In this document: piece after piece, positions 22,801-34,900 of the stretch | Position numbering within the stretch: the stretch's first letter is position 1 | Layout: every line of letters begins with the position of its first letter | NCBI GenBank assembly: GCA_918807975.1 | Contig: OU964918.1 | Span: forward strand, 37,494,477-37,558,476 | Reading direction: 5' to 3' | DNA: 64,000 bases | Origin: Aplidium turbinatum | Lineage: Eukaryota > Chordata > Ascidiacea > Aplousobranchia > Polyclinidae | Made by a program: the position numbers and the translations under genes | Notes under the pieces: generated by a model | The model's database searches: none | What the model was told of the DNA's origin: nothing | What the model saw: only the letters and a program-made list of their open reading frames with translations

Positions 22801-22807
22801 CTCCAGA
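19805..22807. other. Intergenic, nothing recognised
   Basis: AT-rich sequence without a recognisable exon, RNA gene or transposon end. The word TAGGCTA and its complement recur here, as in the rest of the window. Confidence 0.5.
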
Positions 22808-22985
22808 CTTACGTCCAGTGGTTGAAGATCAAAATTAAATGGAGGGAAAGACAACTAATTTTCGTGTCTATCTTCAGGCACGCCTTTACGTGCCCTACCA
22901 AGGACACCGCCGCATGCTCTTGAGCGGTGTCGAAACTGCGCTCTTTTGAGCGTCTCACCAGAATTCACCACTCGGCTATGCTTGA
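22808..22985 (-). repeat. tRNA-derived SINE, copy 1
   Basis: Read on the minus strand it starts GCATAGCCGAGTGGTGA, a tRNA-Leu/Ser-like head with an A box. A B-box-like TTTCGACACC follows, then a tRNA-unrelated body ending near AACCACTGGACGTAAG. The copy at 63575-63762 shares this layout, including GAGCATGCGGC and the GTGTCC/GTGTCT segment. The B box is decayed (TTTCGAC for GTTCGAC). Confidence 0.75.
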
Positions 22986-23225
22986 TAAGTGATAACATCA
23001 TTTGGAAACCAACAATTGTCTTGATACGAAGCAAAAGCATCACACGTGCACCATCTAGCGATAAACTAAACAAAAACTGTATAGAGCTATCGACCGAAGA
23101 CAGCAGGTGGCTGTGTGGAATTAAAATAATTCCGCTTTTATCCAGGAGCACTACAGAAGTTACCGGGTCTTCAAATTATCAAAATAAATGAATTGATTGT
23201 TGGAGCAAAATACCAACCAGTAAAA

Positions 23226-23272
23226 ATTGTTTTTACATCATCTGGCGACGTTGAAACGGTGTAAAAATGACA
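23226..23272. repeat. Short palindrome related to 17086-17167
   Basis: ATTGTTTTTACATCATCTGG faces CGACGTTGAAACGGTGTAAA with complementary TTTTTACA tips, like the element at 17 kb. The relationship is by short words only. Confidence 0.35.
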
Positions 23273-23394
23273 ATCTTTATTGGCTGAGATGTTGCATGCA
23301 AGAGCAAGTTTAAAAACTATCTAGAGATATAGGTTATCTGTTTATTGGTTCCATCGCTACACGTGGGAACATGTCAAGCCATGTAAGATCATTT

Positions 23395-23575
23395 AGTTAA
23401 GCGCCAGGCTTTGCGCAAGAAGACTGCAAAATCAAGTAGACGCTGGTTCGACTCTCGGGGTGTGCGCTTAAGCAACGCATTTCATGGAATGCCTTCCTTC
23501 CATTTCCATTCTGTTAACCTCGGTGACCAAGCTAGACCAAGCCTGCATCAGTGGTTCAAAGAATTTAACTTTCAG
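23395..23575 (+). repeat. tRNA-derived SINE, second family, copy 1
   Basis: GTTAAGCGCCAGGCTTTGCG resembles an A box region, and GGTTCGACTCTC at about 23444 is a B box. The body ends GCCTGCATCAGTGGTTCAAA, which recurs as GCCTGCATCAGTAGTTTAAA near 33825. Its overall layout is that of a SINE, not a functional tRNA. Confidence 0.55.
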
Positions 23576-25227
23576 TACAAGTATACTAAACTGCAAGGGT
23601 TAGGCTAACGAAAAAGCTTTGTAGCCTATGTACGAGGATAAATATTCCCACAATCACTGATGGAAAAATAAAAACGTTTGACGACCCAGACTGGCTCTGC
23701 ACACACTGCACTGGTTTCCGACAGTTGAATTCTGTAAAACTGACTTGTTTCGAATTCATTTATTGGCAAATTAAATATCAAAAAATATCATTGACGGTTG
23801 ATGTCCAAAGGACTTTAACAAAATGTTCACGCAACATCGAAGGCTAATCTAGCATCATGATCTACTCGAACACGACCAGATATCTATGTAACTCAACTTC
23901 TGAGAGTCTTAACTGATATCATTACAGCTATGACCAATCCATCATTTTTATATTGCTAAAGTTATGTAAATAAAGCAATACTTGCACTTGAACATATTTG
24001 TGACACGTTGGGTTTGAGATGAGATACCCAAGCACAATTTACGTGATAATTAAAATGTGATATGTAAGCTGACTTTCCCCACTACACCCTGGAGGTAGTA
24101 TCGTCATGCAGTGGTTAGATTAGTTGTAACCAATACCCATATTTCAGCTGAAAACTTAAACTTGGCAAAAAACAAAACCACGAAAGATCTCAATGTTCGC
24201 ATTTGATCAACACATTATGACGTAGGACCCAGGAGCAACCCACGTGATGATGATAACAATTTGGAAATTAACCCACATACCGGTACAGTAGCAAGCTATC
24301 CGGCCGTGTTCAAGTAAGCTGTGCCAGCGGTGAAAAAACTTCAATGTTTTGGCAAATAAGAACAAATGGGTGAAACAAAACATAAATAAGAGAAAGGCTT
24401 GTTTATAGCACGCAAGTAGTTGGAACTAAAAATCAAAACAAAAACCGTAAAACACTCCACAAACTTCACAGTGAAACAAAGCAAAAACACAGTGACGAAT
24501 ACCACAGTTCTACTGTCAAGAAATATTACTATTTCTCAGGAACTTAGAGTCAAACACGAAACTTGTTTGCAATGTTATTTGTTGATCTTTATCCTTGAAT
24601 TTATCCGTTGCAATGCAAATATTTCCGTAAATGGTTTTATCATAAATGGTTTATCAACGCTCTTTCATCATTTCTAGTTTATAATTTATATTTGATACGT
24701 AATTTACTTTACTGCCGGCTTGGTTTAGTTTTCATTCAGCATTTTTTTCAATATTTACGCTTATGCTTTTTCAATTTTTTACGCTCATGTTTTGGCATTA
24801 TTGCGTCACTGTAATGTTGTTTAAAACATTACTTGTAGGTTTTAACTGCCCTTTATCAGAACTGACGATGCACTGAATAAGTGCGAAATATATTTTCTGT
24901 AACATCTACTGACAACTGATCCCTGTTACCTTAGCAATTGAGGTTTTAGCTTTCTAGATATGGAACAGGGATCGTTTCAGAATAAGACTAGGTCAGAAAG
25001 CGAGGCAGACTCCGACGCAGCTCAGCATCAGCCAAGAGCAGTTAGCTATGGTTTTATCATTTCAGTAAATTTTTGCAACTAAACATCTTTAAAATCGTAA
25101 AACAACAGATCGTTTGAGAATTTTGTAAGAGGCAGTAATGAACTTCTAGAATTGATTTTGACGCTTGTAAAACAAGATGTTGCTAGCTATGGACTGAGAT
25201 CAAGTTTCTGACGATTCAATTATTCAA
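23576..25227. other. Downstream flank of TTLL gene, nothing recognised
   Basis: This should include the TTLL 3-prime UTR. I could not identify a convincing polyadenylation signal close to the stop at 25228. No other gene or repeat was recognised. Confidence 0.4.
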
Positions 25228-25926
25228 CTAAGACATGACCCCGTGTGCCTTTCTTTTGCTCGCTAGAGCGGAACACACTCTCTTTTGGTCTTGAAGTTTC
25301 AAGCCACTTTTTAAAGGCCATTCTATTGCAACATTTCTGGTTTGACAATAAGTAAAGTTAGGCTGGGTTTTGTTTCCTAGTACGGTCCCAACAACACCGT
25401 TTTGAAAGTGGTGAGTCCCGCTGTTGGACTTTTCTCGATCGGAGTGGTACTTAAAGTTGGTGGTATTGTTCCTGAACGTGGAACCGCTAAACCTCTGAGG
25501 GCCACCGAAGACGACGTGATCTTTTTCTAATTTGCGGCAATACAAACCTGGGGTGAAAGCCAAACCTTTAGGAGAATTGCCCGCTCGGCCAGTTGTAGAG
25601 AAATTGTTTTTGGCATTGAGGGTCGTGTACATGCGCTCGGCCTGTGCATGATCGCTTGATCCGGTGCGAATCGTAATACGGTTAACATGTTCTTTGGTGG
25701 CCTGCTGCTTAGCGCTGTACGATGTAACATGATACTGGGTGGTGGCAAAGCTGCCATTTCTACCGCCGAACATGTTGACGGGGTTTCTATGAAGCGGCAC
25801 GACGAGAGCATTGTTCTGGCCTCCACGGAAAGTTGAGTTGATAACAATAGGCGGTATGACGTCATCAGTCCTTGGAACGAGCTGCTGGTGCTGCAGATCC
25901 AGTGTGTGCCTGACCTTGTCAAATTC
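25228..25926 (-). CDS. TTLL13: TTLL exon 15: terminal exon
   Basis: Opens EFDKVRHTLDLQHQQLVPR in phase 0 after an ATATAG acceptor. It runs for 232 codons, rich in N, T, S and basic residues, to a TAG at 25228-25230 (KAHGVMS). No known domain. It belongs to the gene by phase and position; sequence support for its function is weak. Confidence 0.7.
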   Translation of the reverse strand, partial: EFDKVRHTLDLQHQQLVPRTDDVIPPIVINSTFRGGQNNALVVPLHRNPVNMFGGRNGSFATTQYHVTSYSAKQQATKEHVNRITIRTGSSDHAQAERMYTTLNAKNNFSTTGRAGNSPKGLAFTPGLYCRKLEKDHVVFGGPQRFSGSTFRNNTTNFKYHSDREKSNSGTHHFQNGVVGTVLGNKTQPNFTYCQTRNVAIEWPLKSGLKLQDQKRVCSALASKRKAHGVMS

Positions 25927-28900
25927 CTATATCGGATGAGATAATTAAATTAGGCTACGCTTCAATAAAATAAAAGGATTGTATTTGTCGCTTTTGTAAA
26001 GCACACACAAAGGCAATACGCGTTTTCAGAAGAAAAAAAAGTTGATTGCACATACATGTGATCAATTCCGTGAATCAGAAACTTTAACGCTTCTATTTAA
26101 AAGAAGGAATCAAACTTTTTTGCAGATATACGACAAAAGTGTCAACCATTAGGGTAGGCTATTATTGACCTAATTTAACTGCATTATGAACAGAAAAACA
26201 AACTTTAGTTTATGTACATTTTTGTCTGTTTCAAACAGACAAAGATATTTTTCCAGCATAGAGTTAATACGTTGAAAAATACAAAAACACAAGTTTTAAA
26301 TTTTCACATATATCAGTGCAATGACATAAATAAAACACATCAGGCCCGCAAAATCTCAAAACCTGGCTGCAGCTACTCATCAATCGTTGAGCTTTTGATC
26401 AAAAAATTACATTCTTTCTACGTTGATTTTGTGTTTGTTAAGCATGGAATAAACGTAGAACCAATATAATTTTTTCATCAACGAATCTCACTCCATCGTG
26501 CCCATGAAATGTCATCCTACCGATGTCTCAAAACGTGGCTGAACCTGTGCTGGATGTGGCTGAACTGTTAACGCTCGCAACCGTTCATGTGAGCACTGCT
26601 GTCTCTTGCTTTTAAGAAACCGTCTAACTCTGCTATCGAGTTGGTCGGCATTTGTGTGATCGCTGGAATCATGCCTTCACTTGCTGGCTGCTTCTGAGAT
26701 GGGCTTAAAATATGTTGTTTGTGCATGCTTAGTATAGGTTGAACATTTGTTGCGTCTCCCGTGAAAGTCAGGTTCTTGTTTGACCAGTTTCTATTATACC
26801 ATTTAAAACGAGGCTTCGGAGATCTCCGGCCCGTGTCTGCGCTGTGGTGTGGTCGACTGGTAGGAGTTTGCTTCGTAGTCAGTACTTTCCTGCCTGTCTT
26901 TTTACCAAGGTGGTTTGACTTGGCCCTGGGCTCTTTCAAGTACCAGACCCTGTGCTGCTGATTGGAACTTGACGAAAGTAAAGATGATCCGAAGAAGGTT
27001 GGTTTTCGCTCACAGATCATTCGTCTCTGCGCTGGCAACGCCATACTCGTTAGATTGCAAACGCCTAGCGATAGTCCAGGATGATAGGGGTTCGTCTGTG
27101 AACAGTCAAGATTACGTGATTGATTGTTGTTAGGTGTCCTCATAAAATAAAGTTCCTCAGTGTCTAAATAAACTTTTTTAACATCATGCATTTACAAAAT
27201 AACCTGAAGCAAAATCTCTGATCTCCAAAACTGCACTTCATATTTAGATTACGATTATACCTTTCTAGACTGAAATCGCTTCACAGTTGAACACTGGTTA
27301 ATCTTAAAGCGACGAGTTACCAAACCCTCAACAGCACATGGCTACTTAAGTTTCTAAGAATAAAATCTGATGTCCTACACCGCAGCTACTCTGTCTACAG
27401 ACACTGGATAAAACTGTATAGAAGAGGCCTTCTCTATCAAATTTATAAACATACGCTAATTTAGCAGCAGAATGGTTTGAACGCTTGGTCAATCCCATTC
27501 AATCCCATTTCATGAATTTAGTATCTACATTTTGAAGCGTTTATTTTTAGATCAGATTGAACTAAAGATTTCCGAGTAAGATCAGCAACAACAGCAGAAA
27601 TTGCGATGTAGCAGCAATGGCCAAACGATTTAGTTTAGCCTGTTGATTTTCAACAAAATATAATCATGCACTATAAACTATGAAAACTGTACCTGGGGTA
27701 AAACATTTTTGGTGATCCCAGTTGTACCAGGAGTGCAGTGGAGTAAGCGATGGACTTGCTCCACCACTCCAAGGCTTCGGATGAGAGAGTCCCGCTGCAA
27801 TAAACCACTTATCCTTTCCAATTCCTCATCTTCACTGATCTCAACGGGTTTCGATGTGTCGACGACTATTTCAGCTTCTGGTGTGTATTGGCGAGAAAGA
27901 GTCTGAAACACATAATTTAAAATAAACAAAAGTGGACAAAGGAGCTGATCAAAAACGTTGTCCTTAAAACTGCCTTCGGAATCAATTTGGTACGAACCAA
28001 CACAAACAAAATCGTCAAGATTGGGTTGAAGGTCACTATCTGGTTCCTGGATCTTACGAATAACAGAATCAGCAGTCAGTGTTGGACGACAAGCCCTATC
28101 TGTGTCTTGTATATTGATCAGGACAACGCTTGAAAAAGTCCCGTCTCAGACCATCAATTTCTTATTATTGATATGCACGATTGCAAAAACAGCGATAACT
28201 GTGCAATTTATACATATTTGTCCGAAATAAATAGAAAAAAGTTTTAAATAGCCATTTTGTCATCAAACATTAAATCAGATCTTAGTTTGGGAACCTAAAT
28301 ACAGTCGGTATCAAGACTGTAGAATATATCAATAGGCTTGCAAAAACTACATAACATCAGAAAAATGACAAAAGTTTGTGGATTCCTGTCAGCCCTATTA
28401 GGTCAATGAGAGTGAGACCAAATTGAAAGAAATACTGCAAAACTAATACTAGAAATGACAATACGTGCCAAGAAAAAAAATAATACAAAAACGTAACAAC
28501 TTTTTGAATTAAAAAGAGCTAATGCAAAACGATGTAGCGTGTATGTACGTAAAGAAACTAAGTGGACTCTCTGTCGAAGCTCTACCCCCGCTAACAATAT
28601 TATTCATTTTGAGGCTGATTCATGGTTTGCAGAATGCAGACGTTAAATCAATGAAAAAAAGATCCATTTGTTGCAACGTGGGAACATTTCAATATAGCAA
28701 CAATTTCCGCTTTCAAAAAATACTTTGCAATTAGTCAACGATACAGATGTTTATATCTTTTTCATGTACAATCGCAATTTACTTCTTTGTATGAAAGGAC
28801 GTTACGCAACAAAGCGTATTGACACAGCTGAAAGTGTGGATGGCTTCACATCACATTGTCAGTCACTTGCGCTCAACAATCACAGAGTGCAGACTTAAGG

Positions 28901-31900
28901 ACTTCAAGTGAGATACGTCAGAGAGCCGTTGGCACACAACGTTGGTTGGCATTTGGTGATAAACCACGACTTTGAAAAAACTTTCTTTCGTCTCGTTTTT
29001 CGTGTTTGTATAAAGAAACAATACATCTTTCAACATGACACTTTTAAGTTGAAAATTTGGGTCTAGACATCAACTACCTCATACTTTTAGTTTGTTATTG
29101 AAGAAAACAACGGCTGGCACAACAATGAAAACTTACAAATCTGCAGGACATGTCTACAATGAACAATGCATTTTGCGGAATCTCACTTACAATGCAGTTC
29201 TAGGCGCCAATATCCAAAGAACAAAGCTAAAAACTATTTTAAAAGAAACACACGCGCAATTCTCTATCAACGCTTGAGAAAATCGTACAGCTCTATGTTT
29301 AGCTCAAAGATTAGCCATTGTAAATTAAGATTTAAAAAAGATGCTAAAATATTCACACTAAAAAAAATCAATGTTTTCCATAAACAAGTGGGTGTTTACT
29401 TTTTTACCAAGTTCCATAAAGTACTGTTCTTGTTTGCAAGGTTCAATGACTTCACATCTCAAACTTTTAGAATCTAAAAAATTAGTTCTGACAAACCAAC
29501 TCACCGCTAGCTGCCTCGTGATGGGTCGATGTCGGAAGGGAACAACTCCTGAGGAATGTCTCTTGTCTCCTCCAGCCTCCCCTGCCTCTTTCTTATTGTC
29601 AGGTCTGTAGGGACGTCCTTTCAACATCGCCTCCCGTTTCTCCTGCTTGACCCGGATCTCTTCTCTCTGGGCTCTGTTGGTAGGAAGAACAGTTGTTCAT
29701 GTTAATATTTTGTCTCTACTCATTCAATGATTAATAAACTTTTGGAAAACAATTATACGAATATCATGCTCATTGTGTCGCTGAATGTGGTCTATACTTT
29801 AAACTAGAAAAATTGTGCAACCTTTTTGAGCTATGATGAATGTTTTATTTTGAACGGATATCTGTTACACGCTAGACGCTACCAACCAAATATTCACAAA
29901 ATGCTAAAACATAAAACACATTAGAGATGCAGCAAACCCAAAATTTTTATCCGCACACCGCACCGCAACTGAATCACCTATCCGCACATCGCAATTAATC
30001 TGGAATTTTGACAGTGCACCGCACCGCACACCGCAAATTACAAAATTTTCAAAACATTTTTTAACGCGTTATTTTTTAGAAAGTTAATTGTGGCAAAAAG
30101 CACCCATGGTATATACATAACTGGTAACCTACTGGTACAGTTGTGCACTAATTGACTAGGCTAACCAGATCATATTCTCTTATCAGCAATGCATCTAAGT
30201 TCTAAGACGTCATGCTTTTTCAAATAGAATGTTCCTGGATCCAGTATCAGGACTTTTGAACACTTATTGTAAGCAATAATGCAATTTTAATGTCAGTGGT
30301 TTTATGAACTACCCTACACAGACAGAGTAAAACTTATAGCCTGAACTCACTGGGCTAACTGTTATAGTAACTAATGCGGTAGTTGCGCTAGGCCTATACA
30401 ACATCTCATATATTATTACTATTAACCAAAAACACTAGTACAGCTTCCCTCACAAGCCAGCCCCAAAAACCCTGTCAACTGCAAGCCATTTGCATAGCTT
30501 TCAAAGCTTAGGGTTTCCGAAGGAAAAAAATTGATCCGTGTTTCCAATTCCAATTTAAATTTAAACTTTCATAACTGATTTTCTTGAAAAGTTGAAAGTT
30601 TACGTTCACGAAAGTTTAATTTCTTGAAAGTTTACGCGGCAAGCGGCGAGGCACGGCTTTGTCATTTCAACCTTCCACGCGGCGAAAAAGTCACAAGCAG
30701 CCGCGTACGCGGCACGGCTTGTATCACTAAAACACATCACCACTGTATTGTTATGGATGGCTAATCTCTCTCTCTCATCAAGTCAAATTTTTCAATGCTT
30801 ACTTGGCTGCTTCTTCTCTCGCCTTTGCAGCTGTTGTGGTTTGGAACAAGGAGCAGCTGTTCTCGAAATACTGATTATACTTTTCGTGGCCTGGACCGGG
30901 GTAGATTCGTCTGTAGCCGCCCAGATGTTCGTTTTCATATTTTTCCAACGATTCCAAATACTGTTGCTGCGTTGTCTTCATTTCCTCAAGTCTGAGACAA
31001 CAGATAAACGTGCCAGAAAATTTAAATCCCTGCTCGTAACGATGAAACTAGTGTGCAGAATTTTACGGAACAATGAAAACGACAATTGCAAACTTTGTGA
31101 TGTGGAACAATATCTACAAAAACAAATATAAGATTATGAATGTAAATAAATAGTGCAGGAAACATGGCACTGCCATTGATTGTCAAACCGTACCATCAGA
31201 GTTTCAAACCCTCTGTAAAAGCGGAAAACTATCGGGATTAAGCTCCATAAGAGACTTTCTCAGCCCGATTTCAATTTTAAATCGTCTTCGTGTTACCTAC
31301 CTAGATTCTCTAGACTTCGGTTTCGTCATCAGCCTCTCTTTGACTCTTCTTCTATCTTCTTCTAAACATTTCTTACGATCCACCGCTCTGAGGTCTAAGA
31401 GATTGAAGGCATCGTACAGCAATCCCTCTTTGACTTCCTTGTCCAGCTTCGCATCCGTGTGAAACGACGGGGAGTGGTTAACCTGTAGGAAGAAAATGAG
31501 ACTTATATCGCACAGGGTGTGATTTTATCTTTTTAAATCATAAAACCTTGACCAACTTTCTTTTGGCAGACCGTAGATGATCCATGATACCCTTTTGAAC
31601 CATTCTACCACACTGCGAATATTCAACATCAGTGAAAGTTATTAAACCAACACATGCGTAACCTGTTCACTGTTCAGTGTTCACAAACCTTGGTAGGTGC
31701 TTTATTTCTGAAACGTTTAAAACTATTGCAAACATGCGATGTTAAATAACGCGCAAATAACGAAAAACTTAACGGCTTGCTCAGCAATAAATGCAAGTTC
31801 ATTTTCATGATCAAACCAGCAAACAAGCGTTCAAACGTTTACATAGAGATTATCCCTAAGAGCTTGCTAAGAGTAATCGCATAATCAAACACTGCTGTAA

Positions 31901-34900
31901 TAACAAGTTGATTCCACAAATAGCAATACAAGAGCAATCCACAACCTTGTCCTGTGCGAAGTGGAGTGACTCTCAAAATCAGCTAAAAATGACGTAAGAT
32001 ATTATCACACACGGATGTAGGAGGCATGGCACGCACTTTGATTAAAAGCGCAAAGTGAAAATATTTGTCTTGTCTACTTTCCAACGCTAAAACTTCGCTA
32101 AGGTCTAAGCAGGTTAACTTTACCTTAAATCAGTGGTTCTCAACCGGGGTCCGTAAAAGTTCCCAGTTTACAGTATGATTGATAAATCACGAAGTTCAAA
32201 AATTGGTTGGTTGTGCTTTATTTGTGTATTACTGTGATTTTCAAACTGTACTTCCCAACGAACTTGTTCGATGTCCTTTGAAAGTTTAAAGGTTTGGTTT
32301 CTTAACAAAAAAAATATCATATATAGGCTAAATGAATTAATTTTTTAATAAGGCTTTGTTCAACTCAATCCTTTTGAGACAGCAGTCTATTGATCAATGC
32401 TTAACTTAGAAATGCAAACGTTAGTCAGCAGTCTATCACCACTGACAGTTTTGCAATGACAAAGATTATAACAAATTAATATAAAGCCTGGTCAACAGCC
32501 TTAGTCAATTTTTAGAATCAAACTGTTAAAATTAACATCGTAATTTATAAGCTTAACAAATTGTCAAAGAACTACGTTTGTTTTACTTATACTATATATT
32601 ATATATAAAAAAGGGAGAAATTGTTTGTAACGGTCGCAAAATTCTATTGATTTTTGATAAAATTTATTAAAAAACATCTAATCAACATATAGATTACTGA
32701 TTTTTGATGCTGTGTGCCACCATAGCTCATAACATAACTTCGTCAATGTCATCAATCGTCATAAGTGCGTTGCGAGTTCAGAAAATTCTTCTAAGTGTGT
32801 CCTTTCGAAACTTATGAAATATTTGATTCCATTATAGGAGAAGCGATATACCAAAATTTCAGAAATTTTTTTTTAAGGGTCCGCGACCGCTTCGAAGGTA
32901 CCAAAGGGGTCCGCCAAAACAAAAAGGTTGAGAACCACTGCCTTAAATCCAAAGCACTATTAAGAGAATTTGTATAGGCAAGATGGACTACTACTACTAC
33001 TGCTACAGTCTATTGAAAATTATCTCAGATGAAAGGAGAAAGACTCAAAAGAACATGCTACTAAGGTTATGATATAGTTTTAACGATCACAAAATAAATA
33101 AACACAAAAACAATAAACTTAAACCAATTTGGTCAACAAATAACGAAATCTATTTGAAGCAGTTTAATTTTTCTTTTGTAATTCCGAATTTAGTCTACGT
33201 CATACAAAGAAAGCTAGTCCCCCAAAACAAACTCAAACAATTCGCTATTATCCGCTCCAAGGAAAGCATATTATAGATGAAAATATAAATAACCTCGAGA
33301 ACCCAGGCCTTGAGTTTCTTGTCCAGCATCACATCAAAGCCAAGTATTTCAAAGCAAGCACTGCCGCGTAAGTGGTTTGGGAAGCAGGTCCGGTAATTAT
33401 GTTTCAGAATCGGATGAGCAGAGATCAAGGTCTTGATGACAACGTCCTGAATGAAAGGATGGAGATACCATAAACGTTAAGTTTTATTAAATTATTCAAG
33501 GAAAACTCCTCAGAAGACAATAGCATTTTTTCACACAAAATTCTGCAATGCTGCAAAAAATTTTCCACAAAATTCTGCTGATAAACTATATTAAAATTGA
33601 AATAATTCAATGGCTTTTAATTTATCATGGGAATTGCCAGCCGCAATAACTTAATTGGTTAAGCACTCGGCTTTGCAAACAAAGAAACGAAAGGATTAAG
33701 CAACTATGCTTAAACGCTTGGCCTGTGCCATTCGGTGACACCTACATAATGGACTAAATCTACAAGCAGCAACACTTTATAACAATCGGAAATTTTGCAA
33801 ACTGGCTGTTCGGGTGATCGTGCCTGCATCAGTAGTTTAAAGCATCTCCAAACATTCAAAGCTGTCTGCAATAACACCCTATTAACAGTGGCGCCGCCAG
33901 ACCTTCAACATTGGGGGGGCAAAATATTGACAGTGCAAGACAGTAGCATAGTAAAAAATTTTGAAAGGGGGGGTGTTGACAGCCGGCGGGCGAAGCCCGA
34001 TGGCGTGTTCGCCGAAGGCGACACTTAGCGGCGGGGGGTCTGGGGGGCCTCCCCCAGAAAATTTTGAAAAATCACTTTCAGTTTGGTGCATTCTGAGAGC
34101 ATTTTCAACAAAATTGTGGGTATGAATATTCCTGTAAAATGGTGCTGTCCGGTGGCATAGCAAAAGGATAAGATCATGTTTTCTTCGGCATTTTTCGAAA
34201 ATAAAGCTAAGTTTCTATGTTTTCTTGTTGCTAATTCCAGACTGAGATATTTGAATGTTTGGTACTGGCAAAACTCGCTCTTTTAATGCAGTTTCGTTTA
34301 AAATTAGGCAAACTTTGCTTTAGAGACATAGGTTGATTGCTTTTTTTTGCGAGATTAATACAGTTTTATTTGGTCAATTTTCTCCTTGGTTGATTCAAAA
34401 AACGATCTTATTCCATTAAGTCACTAACTTTTATGCTCTGAAGTCAACCCAAAGTTTAGAAAATGTAACGTCATAGAGGTCATACATCTTGATGAGTGTC
34501 AAACAAAAAGCTTTGAGACAATGAAGTTACTTTAGGCTATTTCTGATATATTCAAGTTTTGTATAACGAATAGCTGTTTAGATGTTAATCTAGATCGAAC
34601 AGGCGATCTCAGCAGTTGCAGATGGCTTGCATCCTTGCACAGTTTGACGAGAAACTACATCATAGGCTACAACTTTTCTTGTAAACAATGTATTAACATC
34701 CGTAAATTCAATTTGAAAGGTTGAAACCCCCGAACCCCCTTCCCTTGGCTACGCCACTGGTGCAAGACAGTGGTATATTATTTAATTTCTTTTGTTTTCT
34801 ACCAGGGCTGGAAAAAAATTTTAACTTTCCGGGAATCTGTTTTTTAGAGAAAAAATTTCCCTCGGCTTACAATCACGATAATGAGAACCTTATATTTTAC

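Noticed and set aside
23395-23470. Possible functional tRNA gene
   Set aside because: The A and B boxes are present, but no clean cloverleaf forms and the sequence continues into a repeated body. Treated as a SINE.
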